A stretch of 64,000 bases of DNA from positions 41,669,470-41,733,469 of the forward strand of contig OX393578.1 in the NCBI GenBank assembly GCA_947652605.1, read 5' to 3'. Below, one piece after another: positions 45,860 through 57,517 of this stretch. Position 1 is the stretch's first letter. Each line of letters starts with the position of its first letter. Under the pieces are notes generated by a model, which was not told the origin of the DNA, did no database searches, and saw only the letters and a list, made by a program, of their open reading frames with translations. The DNA comes from Elmis aenea. Taxonomy: Eukaryota > Arthropoda > Insecta > Coleoptera > Elmidae. Both the position numbers and the translations under genes were made by a program.

Positions 45860-46815
45860 ACATCTGAACACAAACATGTAAGTACATTTTTTTTATATTT
45901 ATTTTAATGTCTATGCAAACGATTTATTGTAAAGTTATTTATGTGAACTAAACCACATAATATTGAGCAAAAAGTGAGTAAACCACTCTGCCTCAACATT
46001 CTAATTTGTTTAAAATGCTACTTATAATTTTATTGTTAACTCCGAGGTACACGTCTAGTGAACATACTAATGTATTAGAAACTTAGGTATCAAATTGACA
46101 GTAGGAGATGTCTAGCGCCATCTTCCCACGGAACTGGCGAATTATATTTGTTTATTGTTCCCTGAATTGTGGATAACTTTTATTTGCGGTAATGTTTTAC
46201 AACGTAATTTTTTAAACACAAATGATTATTTTTATACATTACAACTATTCGTTGGAATTTTATTTATATTTTGTCAATAACTCATTCAGTAGAAATAAAC
46301 TGTAATTATAAAACGAGATATCGAAAAAATGTTATACCTATACACTAACAATATAGCAGGTAAGGTATTTCTGAAAAAAACTTAAGATAATGATATTGTC
46401 TGTGAGGTATGTACCAAGGTTAAAATTATATTGGTTTTCATTAAGAGTATTCTACGAATATTATAATACGATTGTTGGTTAAGTCATTGTCTTCTAAATC
46501 TATGTTATTAGCTTATTTCGCCAAATTTATTTAAATATTAGAAGTATTTTAATAATTCAGCGCAATGATGACTACAATAAAGAAACAAATAATAATTTGT
46601 AATTGACAAAAATAATTAAATAACTAAAAAAGAAGTTTTAAAACTAATAAATTCAACAATTTTGCTGAAGATTTTTATGTTTTGTTTATAATTTTTCTTT
46701 GTTTTGTCCAACGTAATTTAATTTTATTTAAGATTTTACTTAAATAAATAAATGTTTAGTAATTTAAAGTTCCTTAATCTTTCTTCAGTAATTTTAGAAT
46801 TCTAGAAATTTTTTC
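45860..46815. other. AT-rich intergenic DNA
   Basis: The minus-strand 67-codon frame overlapping 45684-45887 is a shadow over the peptide gene. Nothing else was recognised. Confidence 0.4.
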
Positions 46816-46821
46816 ATTTAA

Positions 46822-47220
46822 CCCTCTTCGTAATGACTGCGCGCATGTACCGTTGGGGTTCGTCTGACCCAAATATTATAACAAAAATTGCTTTACAACA
46901 GATTTATTACTAAAAACGTAAAAAGAATAAAAAATAAAGGTCCAATAAAAAATACAGATTCTGAAAATAGTTAAGTAAAATTTTACCTTTTCAGTTTTTT
47001 TTTACAGTTCGTACAAAGTGACCTGTAACTTGCAAATGTGATTATTACATAAACAACACACCACACAGCCTATTTTTTCTATTGCCATTTTTCAATAAAC
47101 AGAATTTACACCGTGCCCGTCCTACACCACTAACAATTATTGCTACAAAAGATCCTGAAGCTGGTTCTTAAGTTGTACGACCTTTTTTTTTCCTTTTTGT
47201 TTTGGTTACGCTCCTAATTC
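46822..47220 (-). mobile_element. piggyBac 3' end fragment
   Basis: The stretch starts after TTAA (46818-46821) with CCCTCTTCGTAATGACTGCG. The CCC start and TTAA target fit piggyBac. On the minus strand, about 47180-47010 reads SGVGRARCKFCLLKNGNRKN, RLCGV, two stops, then SHLQVT: the Cys-rich C-terminal finger of piggyBac transposases (R-x-RC-x2-C....R..C..C...C..H). The other end of the element is not visible, so it is a truncated copy. Confidence 0.65.
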
Positions 47221-48106
47221 TTTACCAGTATAAATTAGAGATATAAACTTGAGTCAATGTTTACATTTATATTTATATATTTATCTACCTTTCCGACAGG
47301 CAGTTAGAACTGCTTATTACACAAACATAATGTAAATATTTAAAACAGTGATATTGCTTTCTGACTCATGATTTTTAAGCAAAACTTTTATCATAAGAGT
47401 ATTTTTAAAACTTTGGATACAGGAACCGAAAAATTCTATAGATTTCCAAATTCGTTTTCGTGCAAATAAATTTTATTGTTTTTCTTAGTTTTGAACAAAA
47501 TCAATAAAAGTTTATAAATAAACAAGGCTGTAGGTAGTTTAATTAATTTCTGTTGTTGTTAGTTAGGTTATTAGTAAAACAAAATATATTTTGTATATCA
47601 ATGTGAACCAGAACTTGCTCTGTTTAAAACCGGACATGAAAAGTTGTGTTTTCTATATGGATCGGATCTTGATAAAACAGTGATGCAGAATTAATTAAAC
47701 AATTTCAGTTTGTTGTTGTTGATAAATCACGAAGCATCTCATTTTGTAAATAATTTTGAACTTTCATTAAATCCACCTTTCAGCATTTAATGTAGCGGTA
47801 AATGCCAAGTTGATACAATTATGAAAGGTTACAAAGTGAATAAATTATTATTGTTTATCAATTTTGAGAACTATTTATATAACTTTATAATAAACATCCG
47901 TAACAATTTTTTTTTAATGGTATATCCATCGTCAGGGCAGGCTTGAGCGAATGTGGCGCCCCTAGGCCAGTTTGGTTTTCATCACCCGATCTTCTTTTAT
48001 ATTTTAAACTTTAAAGCATTATACATATATTTTACAAAAGGGGCAATTCGTTTAAAAAATCTTACGTAAGTTTGTATGTATTTACAAACGTATATCTCAA
48101 AAGGTA
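47221..48106. other. AT-rich intergenic DNA
   Basis: No gene was recognised. A GC-richer phrase near 47935-47980 (GGCAGGCTTGAGCG...GGCGCCCCTAGG) and GAGCCGGTCC near 48722 may be the two ends of a further repeat enclosing 47935-48735, but the pairing is weak. Confidence 0.35.
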
Positions 48107-48108
48107 TA

Positions 48109-48235
48109 CAGGGTGATTTAAAATGCATATACAAAATTATGACAGTTTGTTGGGGAGGTCATTTTGAGTAAAATATGTTGTCTGAACATACCTCCTATTC
48201 AATTTGGTTACGGATGTGCGAGAGGTCAAAGTAGA
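48109..48235. mobile_element. Single terminus of a CAGGGTG-family element
   Basis: TATACAGGGTGATTTAAAATG begins here with no matching mirror found downstream. It is a solo arm or truncated copy. Confidence 0.45.
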
Positions 48236-48529
48236 TAACTAATAGGTTTAGGTAATTAATTCCCAAAACAAAAGCATTTGTTTTTTGAAACAAATGCTCA
48301 AAATGTGTGAAAATGTGTGAAAACAAAACTAGTGAATGTCACTATAACAAGAATTTTTCTGATATGGCACTGTTTTGTTTTACGAATTAAATATAGTAGG
48401 TAGGTAGCAATAAATAACTTTGCTAAGGATGATGCTGATTTGCTTATCACAAATGCATTGAAGACTTTTAAACGGGGCTTCTCTTTAATACAATTGCTTT
48501 ATTTTTACGATTTTTACTACTCTTATGCC

Positions 48530-48696
48530 CATGGGCGTCCACAGGGGAGGGCAAACGGGGCACTTGCCTCTCCCTGGAATCGAGTACTCCATTAATGACC
48601 AAACGAAAGAGGGTCAAGTTACGAGTTTGTTAATATTTTAATGCATTCCTTAGCAAACTTTGCCTCCCCCTGGATAATTTTCTACGGACGCCCATG
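48530..48696. mobile_element. 167-bp hAT-type MITE with exact 8-bp duplication
   Basis: The ends CATGGGCGTCC and GGACGCCCATG are perfect inverted repeats, flanked by CTTATGCC on both sides (48522-48529, 48697-48704). The internal GAGGCAAA/TTTGCCTC phrases pair. The clean duplication implies a recent insertion. Confidence 0.88.
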
Positions 48697-48736
48697 CTTA
48701 TGCCCTTATGCCTAAGCCTAGAGCCGGTCCTTTCCA

Positions 48737-51310
48737 TTATACATTTTTGTTTTAATTCAGTATATGTTAATCGCAGAGTAGTTATAATCATTTAGGTAGT
48801 GTTAACATATTTATTATGCGTGAAAACTATTCAGTGAAAGGAAATGTGGTGAATTGTTATATTGCCGCGAATCATAATTTATACCTACATGGATTATTAA
48901 TGTTTAACACATTAATAAAAATTTTCTAGTATTCGTTAACTTTTAAGGATGAATTACTACAACGGAGTGTTATAATTTATTGTCTAATTTTACAAAAGAT
49001 TAATAATATTAGGAATTCAACTAAGTTGAAATGATGCACTTAAGGAATATTTATTTAATAGGTGTTAAGTTTGCGACCTCGAATGATAGATGGATGTGTA
49101 AATTAGTTGTATGTATTTACTATTTAGGCAATTAAAACCAATTGTTTGTTAAAGGTTTCACATTTCTACATAAGATTTGACAAGTGTCAGGTTATTGTAA
49201 TTAAAATATTTGTACTTTTAACACGCTTAAACATTAGTCGTTCCAAAGCGCATTTTCGATAGAACGTGTATTTGTACTTTAAAGACACATCAGTGGGATG
49301 TTCCACCCCACCCCACGTATTCACGAGACATTGCCCCTTCAGACTGCCACCATTTCAGATACATTTGATTTTAATTGACTAAAACCATTCAACTGATTAC
49401 ATAGTTATCTAGTCGGAAACTTTAAAACCTATAATTTTCATTTTAGTAACTGACTTAATCTTTCAGCTTAAATCTAAAAATGAATTGTAATAATTTTTTT
49501 TTGCCTCTTCGTATATAAAAAAAAAACTGTTAGTAGTCGACAAGGTTATGCATTAAAGGCAACTACGTCCATCTTAATAGTTGTCTTTTAAGCATGGCTA
49601 AGACTTACTAAAAACCGTTTATCTTTAGATTCATAGTTCGTAATATTTCGTCGGTCCGGTTTGAGAAAAGGGCCACATTTAAATATTGCACAATTTGACG
49701 GACCGTATGAAATGTTTTCTTTATATTTTTAACCAAAATGTTTTTTTAATATAAAACCACCACTCTATACTCCGATTCAACACTTTAAGAAAAACTTTTA
49801 GATTAAGTTTAATATACTGCAGGAACATATCCCAAACATTTATGTACATATATGTAGGTATATAAAAAAAACTACCAAAATGTTATATTACACACAATAA
49901 AACTTTTTATGAAAAATTATATTAGTGGAATTAAAAAATTCTGCAAGCTATATTTTGTGTCAATTGTTTTTGTGCTTTACAAGGTATTTAAAAAACTACT
50001 TTTCGAACCTGTAACTTGGCTCTGTTATACTGATTTAAAGCGAGTGCCTTTAGCAATGTGCGATGACAAGGAGGAAACATTGATCTAATACTTTAGAGAC
50101 GCTAAAATAAAAATATTACTATTATCTAATAAATGTATATTATTAAGAAAGATTTACATCAGAATATGTTTTTTTGTGTTTATTTTTTGGTCTTTGCTTA
50201 ATTTTTTTTAATGAATTCGTCTTTGAAAAAGAGTTTACCTTCTCCGAAAATATTCTTTTTAACACGGTAACCAGCTCTTATGGCTAATATATTTCTATTG
50301 TTTTTAATTGCGTCATTGTTTTATTAAAATGTCATTTCAGAGAGAGGCATAGGCATCAAAGCATTTGTGGACTAGATAAATGTTGTAATTTCAAAACCCT
50401 AGTAATAAACTTAAAATTCCGTACATAAATTCTATACATAAAATATTTAAAAATAACGTTCTATTTTTCACATTAAACAAAATTATTTGTCTAACATGTT
50501 AATATTGTCACTGTTACAGAAAACTGCTAGAGAAAATTGAAATCATTGTTCTAGAAAACATTATTGTTTCGGTTGTGTTTACAGTTCTAGTTTTAGCTAT
50601 GTAATTGTTTCATTGATTGGTTTTATATAGGCTTGAGTTGTTTTAAACATAAACTGTACGGTTTTAATTTGTTTTTAACCTACTGTGATGGATCGTACGT
50701 AGGTTTGAACTGTTGGGGAAGACTTGTCATTACACTTATATATATTTACATTTAATTACGGCTCTTGATCGTCTTTACAAGGTGTTTGGACCCTCAAACA
50801 TCTAAGTCTAGAGCTCTTTTTACACAGTAAGAAACAAATAACACACAACGATTTTAGCAACAAACTTCTTTATTTTTCGACCGGCTGCACATTTCTAGGA
50901 GGTTGGTTCTTAACTACTTAAGCGTGACTGACCCAAGAATTTGGGTTTCTGTTGTCATCCATTTTTATTGTAGTTGCATCATTGTAGTTTTTTCCTATCA
51001 GCCCGTTTTGTACAAGTAGTGTGTTCTACTTATAATGAATTTCTTAACAAATCGTTTGTTGATAGACAAATCCCAAACACTGACTTGTTTACTTTAGGTT
51101 ACGAAGTTAAAATCTTTATAATTTGGTCAATTTAAAGTTTTACATGTTTTGGTAACTGATCGTCAGGATTTGTTGTATGTTAATCATTTAAATGTAAATG
51201 ATTAACCACTGAAATAAAATAAAAATAATTGATGCCAGGCACAGTACTTCAGTTTAAATTTGGTCACTTTAAACCATTTCGTGTAAGATTGAGACATTGA
51301 AACAAACATT
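48737..51310. other. AT-rich intergenic DNA
   Basis: No gene, RNA or clear repeat was recognised. The stretch 50715-51060 is somewhat less AT-rich but has no open frame, no LTR-like ends and no terminal repeats that I could confirm. Confidence 0.4.
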
Positions 51311-51328
51311 CACAGCACGTTACACGTC

Positions 51329-52654
51329 TGGAAAGTGGCCGAAATAATTATGATTGCCAAACCTGGTAAACCCCCGAACGATGTCTTATCATACAGACCC
51401 ATTTCACTACTCCCAATAGTGTCAAAATTATTCGAAAAACTGCTCCTGAAGCGATTAAAACCAATTATTGAAAGCAAGAATCTAATTCCTAATCACCAGT
51501 TTGGATTTAGGAATACGCACTCGACAATCGATCAGGTTCATCGAATAGCGGACATCATTGAAAAAGCGTATGAAAATATGTTCAGCCATATTCCTAGACG
51601 TAGCCCAGGCGTTTGACAAAGTCTGGCATGAAGGACTAGAAAAGAAGCTAAAGAATATGTTGCCAAAACAATATGCCAAAATATTAAAATCGTACATATC
51701 CGATGGAATGTTTCGTGTCAAACAAGAGAGAGATAACTCGAACATGATAAATATAAATGCAGGAGTACCCCAAGGCAGTGTGTTGGGACCTATTTTATAC
51801 TTGCTGTACACTAGTGACAATCCACAAAGTCAAAACGTCACAATTGCAACTTTTGCTGACGATACAGCCATCTTGGCAACTGGTAATGACAATGTAGAAA
51901 CAGCTGCTAAACTGCAAGAAGCATGCAACAAAGTAACCGATTGGACTAAGAGGTGGAGAGTAAGAATCAACGAAAATAAATCAGCATATATTGACTTTAC
52001 TTACTACCAAAATGAACAATTCCCAATATCAATAAACAATGCCAAAATCCCACATTGCGATACAGAAAAATATTTGGGAATGAATGTGGATATTCGTCTT
52101 CGATGGAAAAAACACATAAAGAAAAAAGAAAAGAACTCGACCTTAAATACAAAAAAATGTACTTTCTGATTGGAAGAAAATCACAATTGTCTGTGCATAA
52201 TAAGATGCTACTATACAAACAAATCCTTAAGCCAGTCTGGACTTATGGGGTTCAGCTCTGGGGATGTGCAGCCAAAAGCAATATAGATAAGATACAGGTA
52301 TTTCAAAATAAAGTGCTCCGAGGTATTGTCGATGCTCCATGGTACAATCGGAATGACCACCTACACATAGATCTGAAGATTCCAACCGTCAGAGAAGAGA
52401 TCACAAAGTTCGCAGCAAAGCACGAGAGAAGACTTCACTCCCATGACAACACCGAGGTGCTGCAGCTCCTAGATAATGCTGGTTCGAAAAGAAGGCTCAA
52501 GAGGACTAAACCTTTTGAACTGGTGCAGTGTGTGTCGCGATACAGTGCTAAAGCAGAGCATAGTGAACCTGTGCGCAACACGACAAACTTGTGTTTTATG
52601 TTAGAAACCAAGAAACACCAATGGGGACATATTGGAAAAACACGTAGTTTTTAA
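51329..52654 (+). pseudogene. Jockey-type reverse transcriptase (ORF2) fragment, two frameshifts
   Basis: Segment 1 (to about 51600) has KPGKPPNDVLSYRPISLLP and QFGFRNTHSTIDQVHR, the RT fingers. Segment 2 (about 51565-52110, another frame) has LDVAQAFDKVWHEGL, GVPQGSVLGPILY and the catalytic FADDTAI. Segment 3 (about 52100-52654, first frame again) has WTYGVQLWGCA and QNKVLRGIVDAPWYNRND, the conserved post-RT region of jockey elements. Two frameshifts (near 51570 and 52110) break the protein. The N-terminal endonuclease and ORF1 are absent through truncation, so the copy cannot move by itself. Confidence 0.92.
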
Positions 52655-52757
52655 GAATTTTAGAATAAAATTGTAGGTTAGTCTCCCTAGACTAGTAACA
52701 ATATTTCAATATACTTACAGTAAAAAAAAAAAAAAAAACAAACAAACAAACAAACAA
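51329..52757 (+). mobile_element. 5'-truncated jockey-clade LINE with target duplication
   Basis: ACGTTACACGT occurs just before (about 51318-51328) and just after (52758-52768) the insert, an 11-bp target duplication. The insert ends in poly(A) followed by (CAAA)n at about 52722-52757. It contains the reverse transcriptase and the C-terminal part of ORF2, and is truncated at its 5' end as is usual for LINEs. The intact duplication and the long tail suggest a young insertion. Confidence 0.93.
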
Positions 52758-52768
52758 ACGTTACACGT

Positions 52769-53210
52769 AAAGAGTGAGGTGGTTCACACAATCTATTCTT
52801 GAACCAAGCAAGTAAAGATCTTTGTTGATATTCGATTTAACATCAAATTACACTTAATTAGATTTAAATTGAGCGAGACGAAAGTGCGTCTTAGCATAAC
52901 AAAAGTAAACAATGAGAACAATAATTAGAAGTTGACAGTATGAGTCTGTTGTCACAGTAATAATTTACTTATTACATAAAATCATAACGTATAATTTAAT
53001 GTATGATGGGTTAAACCATCCAATGATAAAACTAAAACTAGATTTCAAATATATATTATGTAGTAAATTTATGTGACAACTAGATCTTCTATTTTACATT
53101 TTTTTTGCGATTTTAAGTCAATGGTACTTGACTATCAACATACGTAGGTTAGTGATCGCTTGTCTAGTCACTTGAATACAACAAAACATACGTCGATAAA
53201 GAAAAAACAA
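52769..53210. other. Upstream flank of gene F
   Basis: Nothing coding was recognised between the LINE and the gene F promoter. Confidence 0.4.
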
Positions 53211-53213
53211 TAG

Positions 53214-53348
53214 CGGCCTTGAATTGTACACAAAACAGCATTAAACTGAAAAGGTATATATATGTTCGGAACTAACATTTGTGACAAAAAGTTGTTGTAG
53301 TTATTCAAGATTCGCAATTAGGTGCGTGTCACTCAAAATTGTCAGAAC
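53214..53348 (+). promoter_or_regulatory. Promoter of gene F with FTZ-F1-like site
   Basis: CGGCCTTGA at 53214-53222 is the reverse complement of TCAAGGCCG and fits YCAAGGYCR. It shares GGCCTTGAAT with the gene B promoter. The TATA box TATATATAT is at 53255-53263, 94 bp before the ATG. No GGGGYAGG box is present, unlike genes A-D. Confidence 0.62.
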
Positions 53349-54967
53349 ATGATTAAGGTATGTCAATATGAAAACTTGGTTTGTAATTTTATTATTTGTA
53401 GCAGGCAAAGATTTGAACAGTATTTGGTGTAACATTGCCTCGCACAATAAAAAAATTGATCTATTAATTTTTCAAAATAAATATTAATGGTGCTTATTTC
53501 TCTTAGAAGTAAATATTTATAATCATATTTTAAATACATTTTTAAAATGTTTTTACACAATTAAATTATACTACAATCATTCACGATATTGTCATGTAAT
53601 ATTCGTACAAAAATAAGATATAAGTAAAAACGACATAAGTTTTCTCAGTATGGTTTTGCTTTCCGTACAAATAAAAAGCACAATTATTCTTAACAATTTT
53701 GATATAAACTTTTGAATTCAAAAGTTTTAAGTTTAAGCCACCAAAACTGTTTTGTGACCTTAATAACAATTATTTTTCGTGTTTCCCACTTTTTATTTGC
53801 TTTTTCCAATATTTTAATGAGCTACAACTGGACTGTCTTAAGATTATTTAACGACCTCTATTAATTAAGAATTTACTCTAAATAGTTTTTTAACTTCACG
53901 CCTATAACCATTTTGGCACTAGATTAATTTAAAAGAAAGGGGTTTGATGCATCAAAATTATTTAAGTTTTACATTTATCTCTGTAGATTCGTTCATGGTA
54001 GACTTAAAACGTTTTTTTAATTGTTTTTAATTGAGTGATCCTTGAAAATTGGTTAAAACAGTATTTAAGTAAATTAACATTGATTAACAGTATGCCAAGA
54101 CTCTGTAAAGAAAAGATTTAATAAATTTAAAATTAAACCTGCCTTTGCAAAACCAAAACAATTACAACAGGTAAAGAAAAGCATTCATTTGTCGACGAAC
54201 ACTAGTAAACTATTTCTTACAGATATCTTTTTTAGGTGTCTAAATGTTTTTTAAGGCTTTCTGTAAGTTTTTATATAACATAAACTATAATTTTGTTGGT
54301 TTTGTCAAAGTCCCTGATCTTTCTGGTATTTTAAATGTAAGTGTTTTTTTTTGTAAATTTTTTTTTTGTACTTAGGTATAATTAGTAGTAAATTGTAATT
54401 AAAAAAAAAAAAAAAAAGTAATAAAACTAATTTGAAACAAATATTATTCTTGTTGCATCGATCTTATTCTATTAGTTAATGCAGTCTTTCTCAACCTTTT
54501 AGAACCTTTTCCTTATCAATTTTTATTCAATCAATGCAGTGACGACTAAAAAAAGGTTCTTTAATTGCTTTTCAGTCTGTTCGTTTCACGCTTGTGGCTT
54601 GTTTTAGTGAATAGTTTTTTTTTATTTCTTCGCGCCCTCTTTAGATATTTGGCTTCCTCCCTAGGGGGCGCGCCTCAAAGGTTGAGAAGCACTGAGTTAA
54701 TGCATTAATTATCTCATATAAATCTTGAATCACTTTTTTTTTATGTTACAGATATTCATTTTATTGGCAGTAATTTCCATAATTTCAGCTGCCCCACATT
54801 GGGGTGGCGGATATGGAGGATACGATGGCTGGGGTGGTGGATACGGAGGATATGGCGGTAACCTTGGTTATGGGGGTTATGGAGGACATGGCTATGGAGG
54901 GTATGGAGGATACGGTGGTAACGGAGGATATGGAGGCTGGGGTAATGGTTATGGACATTGGGGATAA
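53349..54967 (+). CDS. Gene F: Gly/Tyr/Trp-rich secreted protein (2 exons)
   Basis: Exon 1 (53349-53357) codes only MIK and ends at gtatgt; the intron 53358-54751 (1394 bp, phase 0) ends at atgttacag; exon 2 is 54752-54967, stop TAA 54965-54967. The 74-residue product has a signal peptide of about 16 residues (IFILLAVISIISA). The mature chain starts APHWGGGYGGYDGWGG, continues with GGYGG units and ends GNGYGHWG. It is nearly His-free and Trp-containing, so it is the most diverged member. The poly(A) signal is at 55031-55036. The first exon is chosen because it has the TATA spacing, Lys-then-donor ending and phase of the other genes. A frame open into the intron (Met at 54725) is less likely. 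The intron carries a hAT MITE about 57 bp before the acceptor. Confidence 0.78.
54482..54694. mobile_element. 213-bp hAT-type MITE in gene F intron
   Basis: CAGTCTTTCTCAACCTTTT and its mirror AAAGGTTGAGAAGCACTG bound the element, flanked by an exact 8-bp duplication AGTTAATG (54474-54481, 54695-54702). It ends 57 bp before the exon 2 splice acceptor, so it may include or displace the branch point region. Confidence 0.9.
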
Positions 54968-55545
54968 CAAATCTAAAATTGCAATTTAATCCTATTTAAA
55001 AAAATATTTCTAGTTATAAGTTAAAGTAATAATAAATTTATATAATTATGTATGTGAACGAACTGTAAAAAATATATGTATACCAAGTCTTATTATGTAC
55101 ACTGCTTGTTTAATTTGTGTGTGTGCCTGTTCATTTATCATATAAAACCTGAAATATTTAAAATTCGTATATGCGAGTGCGATTAACATAATAAAATACA
55201 AATTACGATACATACGAAGAAGTTTTAACTCCTAATGTTTTTGCAACGATTTTTTTTAAATTTTGAAATTAAATGTTTTTTCCCTAATCAAGTTGTAAAA
55301 TAATCTTGTATTAAATTACACGATTATCCAACAACACTAAATTATACAGTGTGTACAAAAGGTATGGAATGTGCTAAATATCTCAGTAAATATCCAATTT
55401 AAGGAAAAATGTTTTGAATAAAAGTTGTTTGGTAGGTACCTACTTAGTTTTCCACCATAAGACAAAATTTAAATATATTTTTTTCCAATAACAAAAGCGC
55501 TATGAAAAACAATTGAATTTTTTTAAATGACAAGGTACCCCTATA

Positions 55546-56638
55546 CAGGGTGTCCCCATTATACACGGCAAAAAAGTATGTGCATATTCCTGAGTGAAAA
55601 TTATGACCATTTGTCAAATATTTTGTTATCCGAAAATGCTTCCTTTCAAAGTTAGAGACCTCCAAAGTTGCAAGAAAAAAAATTCAAAAACTCGATTACG
55701 TCCTAGCCGTTTAATCTAGAGCTATCAAACTTGGCCGAAATGTTTGGGTGTTTCCCATTGACTTTGTGGGATAATTAGAAAGAAAACACGTAATTGGAAG
55801 TATGATTTATAGTCAGGTCATCCGCTTACCATCTTCAGAGTTTTTTTCTCTGGAATAAAATTGAAAATGTCATTCGTCCATAAGAAAGTACGACTTAAGA
55901 GGAAAAAATTCGTCCCTCTTTGTTTTTTGCTGTAAACGTAGCCGTTTTCGAGAAAATTAGCGCTAAAGATGCATCGACAAACTCTGTTTATACACCTCAA
56001 ATATTTTTTTTTACTAAACTTAGGTGGCTAATGTCATGCTTGACTTAAGGCTTGTTCATAACCTAACCTTTTTTTAAAAATGTCGGACACTCTAAACGCA
56101 TTAGCCGACATTCACTTAGTTTATTATGAACAAGCCTTAAGTCAAGCATGACATTAGCCAACTGAGTTTAGTAAAAAAAATATTTGAGTTGTATAAACAG
56201 AGTCTGTCGATGCATCTTTAGCGCTAGTTTTCTCGAAAACGGCTACGTTTACAGCAAAAAACAAAGAGGGACGAATTTTTTTCCCTTAAGTCGTACTTTC
56301 TTATGGACGAATGACATTTTCAATTTTATTCCAGAGAAAAAAATTCTGAAGATGGTAAGCGAATGACCTGACTATAAATCATACTTCCAATTACGTGTTT
56401 TCTTTCTAATTATATCACAAAGTCAATGGGAAACACCCAAACATTTCGGCCAAGTTTGATAGCTCTAGCTTAAACGGCTAGGACGTAATCGATTTTTTGA
56501 ATTTTTTTTCTTGCAACTTTGGAGGTCTCTAACTTTGAAAGGAAGCATTTTCGGATAACAAAATATTTGACAAATGGTCATCATTTTCACTCAGGAATAT
56601 GCACCTACTTTTTTGCCGTGTATAATAGGGACACCCTG
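55546..56638. mobile_element. 1.1-kb foldback element nested in the 55-58 kb element
   Basis: CAGGGTGTCCCCATTATACA at the left mirrors GTATAATAGGGACACCCTG at the right, with TA on both sides. The arms of about 500 bp are near-identical mirrors around a small centre near 56080. Mirror-image 60-codon frames on opposite strands (55818-56000, 56184-56366) are products of this symmetry, not genes. Confidence 0.9.
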
Positions 56639-56640
56639 TA

Positions 56641-57364
56641 TAGGGTGTTTCATAATTGAATGCTGATCTTTAAGGGTGTTATTCTTTGGATGATTTTAAG
56701 AAAAAAAGTTCATATCAATGTAGGTCCGCAACCGCCGTATTTTTGAGATACAGGGTGTTAAAAGTTGAAAAAAATATCGTTTTTTTTTGTAATATCTTTG
56801 ATACCGCTTTAGATATTTTTTTGAATTTTAGTAGGTACTAACTAGGCATAAAAACACATTTTTTTCAGAAAAAAAAATTGTTCTATTTCTACCAATGGCG
56901 TCCGTACTAACATGTCCATGAATATTTTTAATGAAAAAAATGACATGCTACTGCTTTTTTTCAAAATAAATGTAATTTTTATAATTTTGCTTTATCTCTT
57001 AGTAAAAATGGCCTCTTGACTTTTTTTTGTCTGACGAAGGGTTTTCGAGTAAAAAAAGAAAAGGCTATTAGGTACTTTCGAAGAGTAAAAGAGTACATTT
57101 TACTTTAGTTTTAATTTTTAATAATCAAGTAAATACATTCAAGGACATGTTAGTACGGACGCCATTGGTAGAAACAGAACAAATTTTTTTTCTGAAAAAA
57201 ATGTGTTTTTATACCTAGTTAGTACCTACCTACTAAAATTCAAAAAACACCCTGTATCTCAAAAATACGGCGGTTGCGGACCTACATTGATATGAACTTT
57301 TTTTCTTAAAATCATCCAAGGAATAACACCCTTAAGGATCAGCATTCAATTATGAAACACCCTG
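56641..57364. mobile_element. 724-bp foldback element nested next to the previous one
   Basis: TAGGGTGTTTCATAATTGAA at the left mirrors TTCAATTATGAAACACCCTG at the right, with the pairs ACCGCCGTATTTTTGAGATA and ATGGCGTCCGTACTAACATG inside. It starts directly after the TA shared with the element at 55546-56638 and is followed by TA. The centre is near 57000. No coding remnant. Confidence 0.9.
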
Positions 57365-57517
57365 TATTATAATTGTACATTTGATACAGATTTTCAATGA
57401 TACAAAACTTTAGCACCTAACTTAAGCAACTTTTTGAGAAAAACGCAAAATTATTTTAATTGATTAGTATTTATTTCCAACAAAAACATCATAAGAACTA
57501 AATTTTTTTGACGAAAT

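Noticed and set aside
50690..51060. Possible LTR in the slightly GC-richer stretch
   Set aside because: No TG..CA ends, second copy, primer-binding site or gag/pol frame could be identified.
54725..54967. Single-exon reading of gene F from Met at 54725
   Set aside because: It would read through a good polypyrimidine tract and acceptor. The MIK exon with a gt donor and TATA at the family spacing explains it better.
55818..56366. Two near-identical 60-codon frames on opposite strands
   Set aside because: They are mirror images produced by the arms of the palindromic element 55546-56638, with no independent coding evidence.
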